From Nostoc sp. MS1 (GTDB lineage Bacteria; Cyanobacteriota; Cyanobacteriia; Cyanobacteriales; Nostocaceae): DNA of 64,000 nt. Location of the stretch: NCBI RefSeq assembly GCF_019976755.1, contig NZ_AP023442.1, positions 243,421 through 307,420 of the forward strand, in the 5' to 3' direction. Both the position numbers and the translations under genes were made by a program. Of the stretch, positions 46,130-55,814 are shown in pieces. The number at the start of each line of letters is the position of its first letter. Position 1 is the stretch's first letter. The notes below the pieces were generated by a model that saw only the letters and a program-made list of their open reading frames with translations, did not search any database and was not told the origin of the DNA.

Positions 46130-48080
46130 GGGAGCAACGCGATTTTGTGAAGTCGGATCAAAATCAAGCGATCGCTAAAAATCATACTTAATTTAATAGT
46201 GATTTTATTTACAAATAAAATATTGATTTACACGAAAAATCATCTTGATGAGATATCTCAAAAGATTGCTAGCAAGTCATTTGAGGATTATTTCCAAAAA
46301 TCTCTGCAACAAGTCTTTGATACTTAGTATCAATTACGGCAGAAAATAAATTGAAGGCAGAATTAAAGTATAAAATTTATCAACCAGTTTGGGGTTTGAT
46401 AAAAGAATTAAAGATAGAATCACAAAAATTATCCCAACTTTTAGCTATCCATTGACAACGCAGATGTAACATAATTTCTGCATTATTTTGTAACCAAAAC
46501 TTACTGTTTCCTTTCATGCGTAAATTAACAACTTGACGAATTAAACTTTCAACTGCACCACTACCGAGAGGTAATTTTCGAGCTGCAACTTCGTTATATT
46601 TTAAAAGCCTCCTTCTATACGCTTTTAAAATATAATTTCGCTCTCTTACCATAATTTTACAGCGCTCTCCTGTTGCCTCGGAAATAAATTCACCCATATT
46701 TCTCATTAAATCTAGTGCCTGACCTTTCTTTAAAATTTTCCGAGATTTTTAAACCAGGATTGACGCTCATTATCTGTACTAAAAGCGGCATCAGCAAAAT
46801 CTTGTAAATGTGATGCTGCGTGATAAAAGTCTAATAATTGATAAGTTTCAAGTGGGCATTTTAATTTTTTTAGTAAAAGAGGAATGTGTATCCATATCCA
46901 CTCTGCACCATCAGCAATCAATAACACCTGCTTGGCTTCACTTATACCCAAATTTACTAAATACATCTCTAAAATTTTGAGGAATTCTTTATAACCTGAA
47001 TATGTGCCATCATTCGTAATAGGTATTGTCGATGTCCTAATTTTTTTACCTTCTTCATTTACTACATAAATTGTTAGTAACTTTGGCTCCATCCATTCAC
47101 CAACAAAGCCATGACGGTTTGTTTTCTTACTGCGTCTACCTTTTTATTAAACCTAATTTTAGTTCTTCCACCATCTACAGCGATTACAACTCGTTGGCTT
47201 TTGAGAACATTACTATTAGATAAGTGGTTCATCTCCAGATTTAATATTTTTGATTGGCGTAGATTAATACCAATTTCACCAAAAAGGTAAGTCAGGCGTT
47301 CGATTCGTTTTAAACTAACATTTATTCCCCAATCCGTTAGCGTCGAACGTGCTGCATCGAAAGAACTAGCGATCGCACCATATTTTGCGATTATTGACCA
47401 GACTAGAGGGGTAATACCTTCAGACATCCCTAGCCACTTTAAAACGGACAAAATCCTTGATTTGAAGTTTTTATTTTTGGCTCATTGAGCAGAGGATTAT
47501 CAGATTCTTTACTTGTGGGATTCCGTTCAAGTACATAAGGTAAAGTTAAAGTTACTTCGACGTTTCCAATTGTTACTATTTTTCGCTTTTTAGAACCATG
47601 TTTTTGTGTATTTAAATTTCTCCATCCCTGTGTTTGACTAACAGAATAGTTTAGGATTTTTGGGGATACGGAAAGATTATATAATAAAACAGCTATACAT
47701 TGACCTGCTAAAATCATTGCCTGTTCTCTAATTTCTTTTTCTCGTTCTCTCAGCTTTTTTCCATCCCACTCTGTGATATTTGTAAATTCTAAAAGTTTTG
47801 TGACCTGTAAGTGAAAACTTTTAACTGACTTGTTTAAATCAAGAGTTGCACTTATATTTTTGCCATAAAAGGTAGACGTTAAAACTCTGGAAAGATTACT
47901 TAACCGGAATCCTACCTTGTTTTTGACCTTTATAAATTTTTGCACACATCACCAGACTTGAAATTGGTTGATAGCTTACGTATTAATACGGCTTCTAATA
48001 TAAGAAATATTTTTAGTACTGAAGAAAGTTGTTAGCGATCGCTGGTTTTTGATCCCACCTCACCAAATCGCGTTGCTCCC
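46130..48080 (-). mobile_element. ISKra4-family insertion sequence (1951 bp)
   Basis: Inverted ends (46130-46178, 48032-48080) of about 49 bp begin GGGAGCAACGCGATTT and include GGATCAAAA and AGCGATCGCTAA, with a few mismatches. A perfect 9-bp duplication TTCTGTTCG flanks it (46121-46129 and 48081-48089). The transposase inside is broken into four frames, so the element is not autonomous. Confidence 0.92.
46380..47945 (-). pseudogene. ISKra4-family transposase, several frameshifts
   Basis: Four consecutive pieces run along one protein. 47945-47439 is the N-terminal Gln/Lys-rich part. 47451-47074 has RVVIAVDGGRTKIRFNKK with the first catalytic Asp. 47092-46730 (MEPKLLTIYVVNEEGKK) has KQVLLIADGAEWIW with the second. 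46706-46380 has LPLGSGAVESLIRQVVNLRM with the Glu. Each junction requires a frame change, and the joins overlap or nearly touch, as expected for small indels. The order and motifs are those of ISKra4 transposases, normally about 500 residues. Confidence 0.88.
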
Positions 48081-48289
48081 TTCTGTTCGTCGGTTTTGCT
48101 TTGATAGGTAGAGAAGCCGTAAAGATAATCATGAACAGATACCCAACGATTATGTTTTCTGAATACCATCATTGGATTTTGATGTTTGGCTGGTGTAGTT
48201 TTGTTTCGATTGCGTTTGCCATCTGCACTGGTGAATCTTATCAATTGAGAAACACCGTTATAGATGCTGTGATTGCATCTGCATTAACT

Positions 48290-48372
48290 CACTTTCGCAG
48301 AGTTTAATTTGACTGCTTTGGTTTCGCTTAGAAACCAAAGCTGCTTTCAACGGCTACGCCAAAGCGAAAGTG
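48290..48372 (+). promoter_or_regulatory. Nested hairpin upstream of the large helicase gene
   Basis: The inner stem is GCTTTGGTTTC (48315-48325), loop GCTTA, then GAAACCAAAGC (48331-48341). The outer arms are CACTTTCGC (48290-48298, within the end of the membrane gene) and GCGAAAGTG (48364-48372). It ends 24 bp before the start at 48397. No T run follows, so an attenuator, processing site or protein-binding site is likelier than a plain terminator. Confidence 0.55.
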
Positions 48373-48396
48373 ATGTATTGATACATATATATAGAT

Positions 48397-51300
48397 ATGG
48401 TCAGCCTTATCGCTACGCAAGGCAGTCTGTTTGACTTGCAAACAGTTCTCGACTACGGGCAATCAGTAGTTAACGTTGCCCAAGAGTTGAGCAAATCACT
48501 CATTGAGCAACGGGCTATCTCCACAAAAACAATTCAGTCCCAGATGAACCGTCACTTCCACGGGACAGCAGCAGAGGGAGCATGGCTGTGGAAGGACGCT
48601 TATGAGGCGGTGGAAGTTGCGTCAATTCTCTACCTGCGCCACTTGGGATTATCCACCAATCCACTAGAACAGTTGCAACTGCTCGAATCACTCTGCCCCA
48701 CGCATACCCGCCGCAGCGAAGAACAGTTGCAGCTTCAACAGTTCTCTACACCTCTGGCTTTGGCTTATTTAGTTTCCCTTGCCGGACAAATCACAACTGA
48801 TGATTTAGCATTAGAGCCAAGTGCCGGGACTGGCATTCTAGCTCAGTTCGCCAAACTTCAGGGTGCGAGTCTGATGCTCAACGAAATCTCAAGCGACAGA
48901 AGCAAGATTCTCCGGCGACTGTTCCCTGGCGTTCCACTATTCTCCGTCAATGCCGAGCAGATCAACGACTATCTAGCAGGAAAGACTCAGCCGTCTGTTG
49001 TGCTGATGAATCCACCTTTCTCTGCATCCCCTAAAGTCAACAGTCGCAATCCTGATGCTACACCACGGCATATTAACTCGGCGTTACAGAGACTTAGCGA
49101 TCGCGGACGCTTGGTAACAATCTCCGCTAACTGGTTCTCACCAAATAATCATGCTTGGCGCGATACCTTCATCAAGATGCAGGAGAAAGCAACCGTAGTT
49201 CTTTCGGTTGGCATTAACGGTAAGGTCTACAGCAAACACGGGACTCACATTGATACCCGATTGACGGTAATCGACAAAGTTCCGGCGGCTGATCCACAAG
49301 AAATTCCTTGTATTAGCGATACCGTTGAACTAGCCGAACTCGCCACGCTGATTGAGCAACTAGCACCGCGACCAGTTTGGGAACGAATTACTCCAACTGC
49401 TCAAACAGCCGTATCGAAAGCGATTCGTTTAAGTTCTGTTAAGCCAAAATCAGCACCAGTTAATCAAGCATTATCCCATTTTATTGATGTTGTACCTTTA
49501 GATTATGAGGTTATTGATTGGGCTGCTACTGAGAGCTTAAAGGATGCACTCTATGAAACTTATCGCCCACAAAGAATCCGAATCAGGGACGCAAAACCAC
49601 ATCCCTCGCTTTTATGCGAAAGTGCAGCCCTAGCCTTAGTCTCTCCCCCATCTCCTACATACAAACCGCATCTCCCTCAGCACATCGTCACCCAAGGCTT
49701 GTTATCCGAGGCACAGCTTGAAAGCGTAATTTACGCAGGTCAGGCTCACTCTGAATATTTATCAGGGTCTTATATTGTGGAAGATTCGTGGGATAATGTG
49801 ACTGTAGCCGCAAATAGTGAAGAAAACGCTGTTAGATTTCGCCGTGGCTGGTTCTTAGGTGATGGCACTGGTGCGGGTAAAGGTAGACAATGCGCGGGAA
49901 TCATCCTCGACAATTGGTGTCAGGGTCGCAAGAAAGCCATCTGGATTTCCAAGAGTTCTGCATTAATTGAGGATGCGCGACGTGATTGGTGTGCTATGGG
50001 CGGTGATGGAAAGGACATCATCGACCTCAGTAATATCAAACTTGGCGATCGCATCCCTTTCACTGAAGGTATTCTGTTCTGCACATATTCCACGCTGCGA
50101 TCGCAAAAGAACGGTAAAAGCCGTCTCAAGCAGATTGTTGAGTGGGCAGGCAAGGAGTATGAGGGTGCGATCTGTTTTGACGAGTGCCATTCAATGGGAA
50201 ACGCAATGGCGCAAGAAGGTACACTCGGCTTAGTCGCAGCATCTCAGCAGGGTATTGTTGGGCTACGGTTACAAAATGCCCTACCACTAGCACGGGTTAT
50301 CTATGTCTCTGCTACCGGAGCCACCAAAGTCTCTAACTTGTCTTACGCCAATCGCTTAGGGTTGTGGCAGACTGGTGATTTCCCGTTTAACTCGCGTGAG
50401 GATTTCGTGGAGTCCATCGAAGTCGGCGGTATTGCGGCAATGGAAGTGGTAGCACGAGATTTAAAGGCGTTGGGGTTGTATCTGGCGCGGAGTCTTTCCT
50501 TCGACGGAGTTGAGTACGAGATGTTAGAAATCGAACTTACTCCTACCCAGGAACGGATTTATGATAACTACGCCGATGCCTTTCAAATCATACATAATAA
50601 CTTGCATAAAGCTTTAGAAGCCTGCAACATCACTGGTGCTAAAACTTACAATCGAGCAGCTAAAATGTCTGCCATGTCTCAGTTTGAATCGCACAAGCAA
50701 CGGTTCTTTAACCATTTGCTCACAGGTATGAAGTGTCCCATGCTAATCAAGGCGATTGAACAGGATTTAGCTCAAGGTAATGCTGTTGTCATCCAAATTG
50801 TATCGACTAACGAGGAATTGCTTAAACGGCGACTGGGGGAAGTTCCGGCAGAGGAATGGAAGGATTTAAACCTTGATTTAACACCCCGTGAGTATGTTCT
50901 TGACTACTTAGTGAGTGCCTTTCCCGTACATCTGCATGAGATTCACTCATCCTCTGAAGGTGAAGAACGCTCCGAACCTGCTTTCGATGCTGATGGTTCA
51001 CCTATTGTTTCATCTGAAGCTGTAGCTTTGAGAGATGCACTGGTTGACCGATTGGCAAGCCTTAATCCAATTCCTGGTGCTTTAGAACAACTACTGTGGC
51101 ACTTCGGTCACAAACAGGTTGCTGAAGTAACTGGTCGCAGTAAGCGAGTTCTCAAGGACGATTCTGGACGACTGTTTGTGGATTCACGCGGAAGTAATGC
51201 GAATATTGCGGAAACTAATGCTTTTATGGCAGGAGACAAGCAGATTCTCATCTTCTCTGATGCTGGTGGTACGGGGCGCAGTTACCATGCTGACCTCAAC

Positions 51301-52656
51301 GCACAGAATCGTCGGCGGCGATCGCACTATCTGCTCGAAGCTGGTTGGAGGGCTGACAATGCCATTCAAGGGCTTGGGCGTAGTCACCGTACAAACCAAG
51401 CATCAGCACCAGTCTTCCGTCCAGTGACTACTGATGTGCGCGGTGAACGCCGATTCATCAGCACTATTGCTAGACGGCTGGACAGTTTGGGCGCACTCAC
51501 CAGAGGACAAAGACAGACTGGCGGTAACGGCATATTTGATGCCAAGGATAATCTAGAATCGAACTACGCAGAGTACGCTTTGTATGAGTTATTTAAACAG
51601 ATATTCCAAGGTCGGTTTTACGAAGTGCCTTTGGGTAAATTTGAGGAAATGACTGGACTATCGCTAACATCTCACGAAGGGGGGATGAAGATCGACCTCC
51701 CACCCTTGCGACAATTCCTCAATCGGCTGCTGGCTTTGACTATCAGGATGCAGAATCTGATTTTCGAGCGTTTTGAACTGTTGTTGAGTCAACAAATTGA
51801 AACTGCGATCGCACATGGTGTATTTGAAATCGGAGTAGAAACACTTCGGGCTGAAAAGTTCACTGTAGAAAGTTGCGAATCAGTTTATACTCATCCCCAA
51901 ACTGGAAGCGTGACTAACTATCTCAAGATAGAACGCACCCAAAGGAACAATATCAGAACTGCTGATGAGATGCTTGAGTTTGCCCCCCAGCACCAGGGTC
52001 GGTTCTTGATCAATGAGAAATCCGGTCATGCTGCTGTGTCAATTCCTACTCATAGTTTATTCGACTCTGAGGGTGGTGTTGTACCACGAGTTCTTCTCAT
52101 TCGTCCTCAAAAGGAAACCCGTGTACCAGTCAAGGATCTGGAATCTTCAACTTGGAAGCAGGTTTCGACTGATGCGTTTACTGCTGCTTGGTCAAAGGAA
52201 GTTGCAGAACTACCTCAGTTCACAACTGACTATCTGCATTTGGTCACAGGAATACTGTTACCTATCTGGAAAATTCTGCCACAGAAGAACAGCCGAGTAT
52301 TCCGATTGCAAACTAGTGAGGGTCAGAAAATTCTGGGGCGGGTTGTTCATGCCTCGGACATCCAAACAGTTACAGAGCAACTTGGACTCAAGAATCAGTT
52401 GTTAAGTCCCACAGAACTTGTTTCACTGGTTCTCAACGAGGGGTACTCTCAACAATTGCCGGGAGGCGTAACTTTGCGACGCTCTTATATTGCTGGTGAA
52501 CCTCGTTTGGAATTGGTTGAGGCTCTTTCCCTGGCTGACCGACTTATTGCTGTTGGATGTTTCACTGAAATCATCCAGTGGCGCAAGCGGTTGTTTGTGC
52601 CAACGGGCGACAAGGCTGCGTCAATTCTGGCTGATGTGATTAGAATTATTGGGTAA
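48397..52656 (+). CDS. Large methyltransferase-like / strawberry-notch helicase protein
   Basis: 1419 aa. Residues about 110-230 form an N6-adenine-type SAM domain: QFSTPLALAYLVSL, LALEPSAGTGILAQF (motif I) and VVLMNPPFSASPKVN (catalytic NPPF). From about 430 a superfamily 2 helicase of the strawberry-notch type follows: GWFLGDGTGAGKGRQCAGII (Walker A), GAICFDECHSMGNA (DECH), YVSATGATKVSNLSYANRLG, and the C-terminal half GGTGRSYHADLNAQNRRRRS with IQGLGRSHRTNQAS (motif VI). The combination resembles phage P1 DarB-type proteins, which protect incoming DNA from type I restriction, and similar proteins on large plasmids. Whether this one methylates DNA is unknown. A terminator follows at 52662. 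Confidence 0.85.
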   Translation: MVSLIATQGSLFDLQTVLDYGQSVVNVAQELSKSLIEQRAISTKTIQSQMNRHFHGTAAEGAWLWKDAYEAVEVASILYLRHLGLSTNPLEQLQLLESLCPTHTRRSEEQLQLQQFSTPLALAYLVSLAGQITTDDLALEPSAGTGILAQFAKLQGASLMLNEISSDRSKILRRLFPGVPLFSVNAEQINDYLAGKTQPSVVLMNPPFSASPKVNSRNPDATPRHINSALQRLSDRGRLVTISANWFSPNNHAWRDTFIKMQEKATVVLSVGINGKVYSKHGTHIDTRLTVIDKVPAADPQEIPCISDTVELAELATLIEQLAPRPVWERITPTAQTAVSKAIRLSSVKPKSAPVNQALSHFIDVVPLDYEVIDWAATESLKDALYETYRPQRIRIRDAKPHPSLLCESAALALVSPPSPTYKPHLPQHIVTQGLLSEAQLESVIYAGQAHSEYLSGSYIVEDSWDNVTVAANSEENAVRFRRGWFLGDGTGAGKGRQCAGIILDNWCQGRKKAIWISKSSALIEDARRDWCAMGGDGKDIIDLSNIKLGDRIPFTEGILFCTYSTLRSQKNGKSRLKQIVEWAGKEYEGAICFDECHSMGNAMAQEGTLGLVAASQQGIVGLRLQNALPLARVIYVSATGATKVSNLSYANRLGLWQTGDFPFNSREDFVESIEVGGIAAMEVVARDLKALGLYLARSLSFDGVEYEMLEIELTPTQERIYDNYADAFQIIHNNLHKALEACNITGAKTYNRAAKMSAMSQFESHKQRFFNHLLTGMKCPMLIKAIEQDLAQGNAVVIQIVSTNEELLKRRLGEVPAEEWKDLNLDLTPREYVLDYLVSAFPVHLHEIHSSSEGEERSEPAFDADGSPIVSSEAVALRDALVDRLASLNPIPGALEQLLWHFGHKQVAEVTGRSKRVLKDDSGRLFVDSRGSNANIAETNAFMAGDKQILIFSDAGGTGRSYHADLNAQNRRRRSHYLLEAGWRADNAIQGLGRSHRTNQASAPVFRPVTTDVRGERRFISTIARRLDSLGALTRGQRQTGGNGIFDAKDNLESNYAEYALYELFKQIFQGRFYEVPLGKFEEMTGLSLTSHEGGMKIDLPPLRQFLNRLLALTIRMQNLIFERFELLLSQQIETAIAHGVFEIGVETLRAEKFTVESCESVYTHPQTGSVTNYLKIERTQRNNIRTADEMLEFAPQHQGRFLINEKSGHAAVSIPTHSLFDSEGGVVPRVLLIRPQKETRVPVKDLESSTWKQVSTDAFTAAWSKEVAELPQFTTDYLHLVTGILLPIWKILPQKNSRVFRLQTSEGQKILGRVVHASDIQTVTEQLGLKNQLLSPTELVSLVLNEGYSQQLPGGVTLRRSYIAGEPRLELVEALSLADRLIAVGCFTEIIQWRKRLFVPTGDKAASILADVIRIIG

Positions 52657-52661
52657 TGAGA

Positions 52662-52703
52662 GCAAAGCGATGTGGTTAATACCCGCCGCTTTGTTCTTTT
52701 TCT
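52662..52703 (+). terminator. Rho-independent terminator after the helicase gene
   Basis: GCAAAGCG ... CGCTTTGTTC with a T-rich tail (TTCTTTTTCTC), 6 bp after the stop. A near-identical sequence occurs at 55725-55764. Confidence 0.75.
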
Positions 52704-53087
52704 CTAAACTTTTCAGTAAAATATTAGAAATAGTATATATAAAAACTATTTTTTAGGTGTATTTTGTGCGTTTTGAAATTCAATTAATCCGAGGAATTGA
52801 TAATCTCTCAATTCCGGGTACTATTGTGGAATTAGCTCCCAAGCATATAGATGATTTTATCAATTTCTGGTCTTAGGAATTACGAAAATATAAAACACAA
52901 GATAAACTGTGGGACTGGTTATTCAAATTAAATTTTATTAGAAGAAATTTTGAATTTGAAGGATATGCACTCGAAGCCGAAGGTTGCACCCAAGGATTAA
53001 TGAAAATAGAAACCCAACTTCATACTTCCTGTCAAGTATATGGACAAAAGTTAGTATATGTTGAATTTTTGGCTTCAGCACCTTGGA

Positions 53088-54926
53088 CCCGGATTTCTCA
53101 CAAGCAGTAAAAAATAAATTTACATGACCTGATGTGAGGCTCTTTTCTGATACATCATCAATCAAAATTTAGGCGCAGAGATAAATTAAGTATAAAACCG
53201 AAGTTGTTAAGTAAAAATGATTACTATTTTTTATTGCTGGTAAAATTAAAATGCTCTGTTCATAAAATATCCGCATTCCAAAACAGGACTTGAATCGGCC
53301 CAAGCCCAAAGTATCATTGATTAGAAATAAGCAAAAGGCAATTTAATTTCAATTTAAGCAGTATTAGGGAGCATTTTTAAACGTCTATGAGCAGTAGCAA
53401 ATATATGTTTGTATGGACAAGAACTAGTAATTGCAATTAAAATACGGCGTGTACTTATAGTAATTAAAGCTCCTAACTTCAATAACTTGGTACGAATAGT
53501 TCCAACAGTGGCATTTTGTAATTCAGTTTTAGCTAAACATTTTTGACGCAACGCATTCATCAAAACGTAAGCAACAGAAGAAAACCACAGACGTAATTGA
53601 TTTCCCGCAAACGTGTGGGTGCTTGTTCTATCACTAAAAAGTTCTAATTGTTGTTCTTTAAAGCGATTTTCCATCTCCCCTCGCTGACAATATTTTTGTT
53701 TATACAGTTGACTAGGAGGTACTTTATTAGTAGCTAAAGAAGTTACAACAAAACGAATTTTAGCTCCCTTCGTCCCATATTCAACCTTACAAACAACACG
53801 ACGACTACGACTCCAAGATTCACGGGTTTGATAGTCTAAAGACTTGTACCAAATTGAGTTATCAATCAAATCTTCCGCAAGCGAAGGAAGTTGTTCATCT
53901 GGCTGAAATACTGTTTCTAAAAATGAAACTACTGTTGATAGTTTTTGCTCAAACTCAAGCGAGGCTCTATTTTGAGTCGTCGTAGTCATCCCAATTAAAC
54001 GACTATTTTGCGCCAATCCAAAAACATAATCTAAACCGGGCTGTGATTCACACCACCTCATGATATCGTCCCTAGAATAGGCACTATCTCCACGTACTAA
54101 AATCTCAACATTCTTCCATTGTTGACGTATTTGTTTAATCACTCTCTGTAGTTCTGATAATGCCCCAAATGCTGGGTCTACATTTGAAGGGCGAAGTTTG
54201 GATGCTAACAGATGTTTTCCACAAAATATATACAGTGGAGCATAGCAGTATCCCCCATAATAAGTATTGAAGAAAACTTGCTCCTGATTGCCGTGTACTA
54301 AGTCATCAGTTACATCTAAATCCAAAATAATTTGTCTTGGCTCTTTGGCGTAAGATTCTAGAAATATTTTGACAAATAAACTTTCAATCTCTGATCGAGA
54401 ATGCCCGATTTTATGATAACGACTGTCTACTCCTTGTTCTATCTCTTCAGGGCAATGTTCCAGTCGGTTTAATGTACTTTTTCCTGCCAATATTGCAGGC
54501 TCATCCTCTATTCCAATTGTTTTTAAGACTGCTAGAGCAAACATCGGGTCATGACGTAATTCCTCGTGGTCATTTAAGTCTTCATATCCCATGACTAACC
54601 CGTATATACGTTGTTTAATTAAACTCTCTACTGAATGGTCAACTCGATTTGGCTGACGGTAATCTTGGAAACACTGTGCAAATTTTGATGTGATTTCTAA
54701 TTTTCTGTCTATTTCCGCAATTAAGCTTAATCCTGCATCCGATGTTACCGTCCCACCCTGAAAATTAACTACAATCGGGTGTGATTTTTCCCCGGAGAAT
54801 TTGAATTGTTTTGGTGTAATATCTGTGAAAGTCGGGGTCATGGTTTATAACTGCTGGAATGCTTATCCTATATACATTTTCGCAGTTTTTGACCCCCTTT
54901 TTTTATCTCTTTGTGAGAAATCCGGG
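53088..54926 (-). mobile_element. IS1380-family insertion sequence, copy 1 (1839 bp)
   Basis: Ends share CCCGGATTTCTCACAA as inverted repeats. The 4-bp duplication TGGA (53084-53087, 54927-54930) is perfect. An identical-length copy in the opposite orientation fills 62162-64000. The transposase is full length, so the element is probably active. Confidence 0.95.
53354..54841 (-). CDS. IS1380-family transposase (copy 1)
   Basis: 495 aa, uninterrupted. DDE residues lie in IILDLDVTDDLVHG, EILVRGDSAYSRDDIM and KYCQRGEMENRFKEQQLELF, the pattern of the IS1380 group. The protein is residue-for-residue identical with the copy at 62247-63734, so one copy arose recently from the other or both arrived together. 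It reads leftwards and lies inside a GNAT gene transcribed the other way. Confidence 0.95.
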   Translation of the reverse strand: MTPTFTDITPKQFKFSGEKSHPIVVNFQGGTVTSDAGLSLIAEIDRKLEITSKFAQCFQDYRQPNRVDHSVESLIKQRIYGLVMGYEDLNDHEELRHDPMFALAVLKTIGIEDEPAILAGKSTLNRLEHCPEEIEQGVDSRYHKIGHSRSEIESLFVKIFLESYAKEPRQIILDLDVTDDLVHGNQEQVFFNTYYGGYCYAPLYIFCGKHLLASKLRPSNVDPAFGALSELQRVIKQIRQQWKNVEILVRGDSAYSRDDIMRWCESQPGLDYVFGLAQNSRLIGMTTTTQNRASLEFEQKLSTVVSFLETVFQPDEQLPSLAEDLIDNSIWYKSLDYQTRESWSRSRRVVCKVEYGTKGAKIRFVVTSLATNKVPPSQLYKQKYCQRGEMENRFKEQQLELFSDRTSTHTFAGNQLRLWFSSVAYVLMNALRQKCLAKTELQNATVGTIRTKLLKLGALITISTRRILIAITSSCPYKHIFATAHRRLKMLPNTA

Positions 54927-55177
54927 TGGAATAGAAGCTTCATCCAAAGTCCACCAAAATTCCGTGGTGTGGGTACTAACCTGTTAAGGTACGCCAGAGT
55001 CAGAAGTATCGAGTTAGGTTATGGTGGAAGAGTAGGGTTACATTCCTTGCCTGGAAGCGTGCGATTTTATGAAAATCAATTGATGAGCAACTTTGGAACA
55101 GATGAAGACGAAGACAACGATAATTTGATTTATTTTGAGTATGGTCGCTTAGGACGATAATAGTAAAAAATTTGGAT

Positions 55178-55687
55178 ATGGAAGAAGATATTACAGTCGA
55201 AGAGGCAATTGAATTATTGTTTAACCGTGAATCTATACAAGCAGCAATTCGTGCTGAAGATGAAGCGGCTTGCGATGTAAGTGCTGGACTTGATTGGGGT
55301 AATAATCGGGTGTTTGTTGCCTTCATGAAAAATCCGGCACTATTACATAGAATGACAATACTGCGTTTATCTCTTAACAGGGAAATTCGTCAGATGCTAC
55401 AGGGGTGGAATTTGGGAGTAGGAGAAGAGAAAGCCATTGAAACTGCATATACACGTTTATTGTCTCAACTACAATTACCACAGCAAAAAGCTATTCCTTT
55501 GTTAGAAAAGATATTAATGCGTGATGACTTGTACTCAGAAGAATTGATTGGCGATCGCCAAGTATTGCAGGAATTGTTGAGTGTGCTGTACAGCAATGAA
55601 GACTGGGATGTAATTGCGACTGTTGCCGGAAATGCAGTGCGTGAAGGTGTTCTAGTCAATGTTGAGACATCTCGCTTAATAGCTTAA
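55178..55687 (+). CDS. Conserved hypothetical protein
   Basis: 169 aa from the ATG at 55178 (MEEDITVEEAIELLFNRESI); a TTG two codons upstream is possible. The protein is acidic and helical: IQAAIRAEDEAACDVSAGLD, LLHRMTILRLSLNREIRQML, and a C-terminal VLQELLSVLYSNEDWDVIAT. No domain recognised, no signal or membrane segment. It begins 17 bp after the end of the GNAT pseudogene, so it was probably the second gene of that operon and may now lack its natural promoter. A rho-independent terminator follows at 55725. Confidence 0.65.
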   Translation: MEEDITVEEAIELLFNRESIQAAIRAEDEAACDVSAGLDWGNNRVFVAFMKNPALLHRMTILRLSLNREIRQMLQGWNLGVGEEKAIETAYTRLLSQLQLPQQKAIPLLEKILMRDDLYSEELIGDRQVLQELLSVLYSNEDWDVIATVAGNAVREGVLVNVETSRLIA

Positions 55688-55724
55688 CAGAATTAAATAG
55701 GGATGCTCCCCAAAGATGGTAAAG

Positions 55725-55764
55725 GCAAAGCGATGTGGTTAATACCCATCGCTTTATTTTTTCT
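55725..55764 (+). terminator. Rho-independent terminator, duplicate of the one at 52662
   Basis: AAAGCGATG ... CATCGCTTT is a perfect 9-bp stem followed by ATTTTTTCTC. The core GCAAAGCGATGTGGTTAATA is identical with the terminator after the helicase gene. Confidence 0.8.
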
Positions 55765-55814
55765 CAAATTCTCATTGCAGTAAAACTTTTGATAATTCTT
55801 ATTACTAACTCAAC

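Larger units (their letters stand above)
46093..48307 (+). pseudogene. Small two-helix membrane protein gene split by the ISKra4 element
   Basis: The first 12 codons (MNFINIVQLVLF, 46093-46128) are followed by the insertion with 9-bp duplication TTCTGTTCG. After it the frame continues VGFALIGREAVKIIMNRYPT, then HHWILMFGWCSFVSIAFAIC and a C-terminal SALTHFRRV to the TAA at 48305-48307. Removing the 1951-bp element and one duplication leaves 255 bp = 85 codons. The encoded 84-residue protein has two hydrophobic helices (about 5-18 and 40-57). No family recognised. An internal TTG at 48101 could still give a shortened product. Confidence 0.8.
52766..55160 (+). pseudogene. GNAT-family acetyltransferase gene with amber codon, split by IS1380
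   Basis: From a GTG at 52766 the frame reads VRFEIQLIRGIDNLSIPGTI, meets TAG at 52874-52876, then continues ELRKYKTQDKLWDWLFKLNF and KLVYVEFLASAPW. Here IS1380 is inserted with the 4-bp duplication TGGA. Beyond it comes NRSFIQSPPKFRGVGTNLLR, then YARVRSIELGYGGRVGLHSL and PGSVRFYENQLMSNFG. The R/Q-x-x-G-x-G/A-like acetyl-CoA loop is FRGVGTNLL. Removing the element and one duplication leaves 552 bp = 184 codons in frame. Only the amber codon remains as a defect, so two independent events damaged the gene. Confidence 0.85.

Noticed and set aside
54801..55160. A 119-aa protein starting within the IS1380 end
   Set aside because: Only the part after 54930 has GNAT similarity and it is the C-terminal half of the interrupted gene at 52766.
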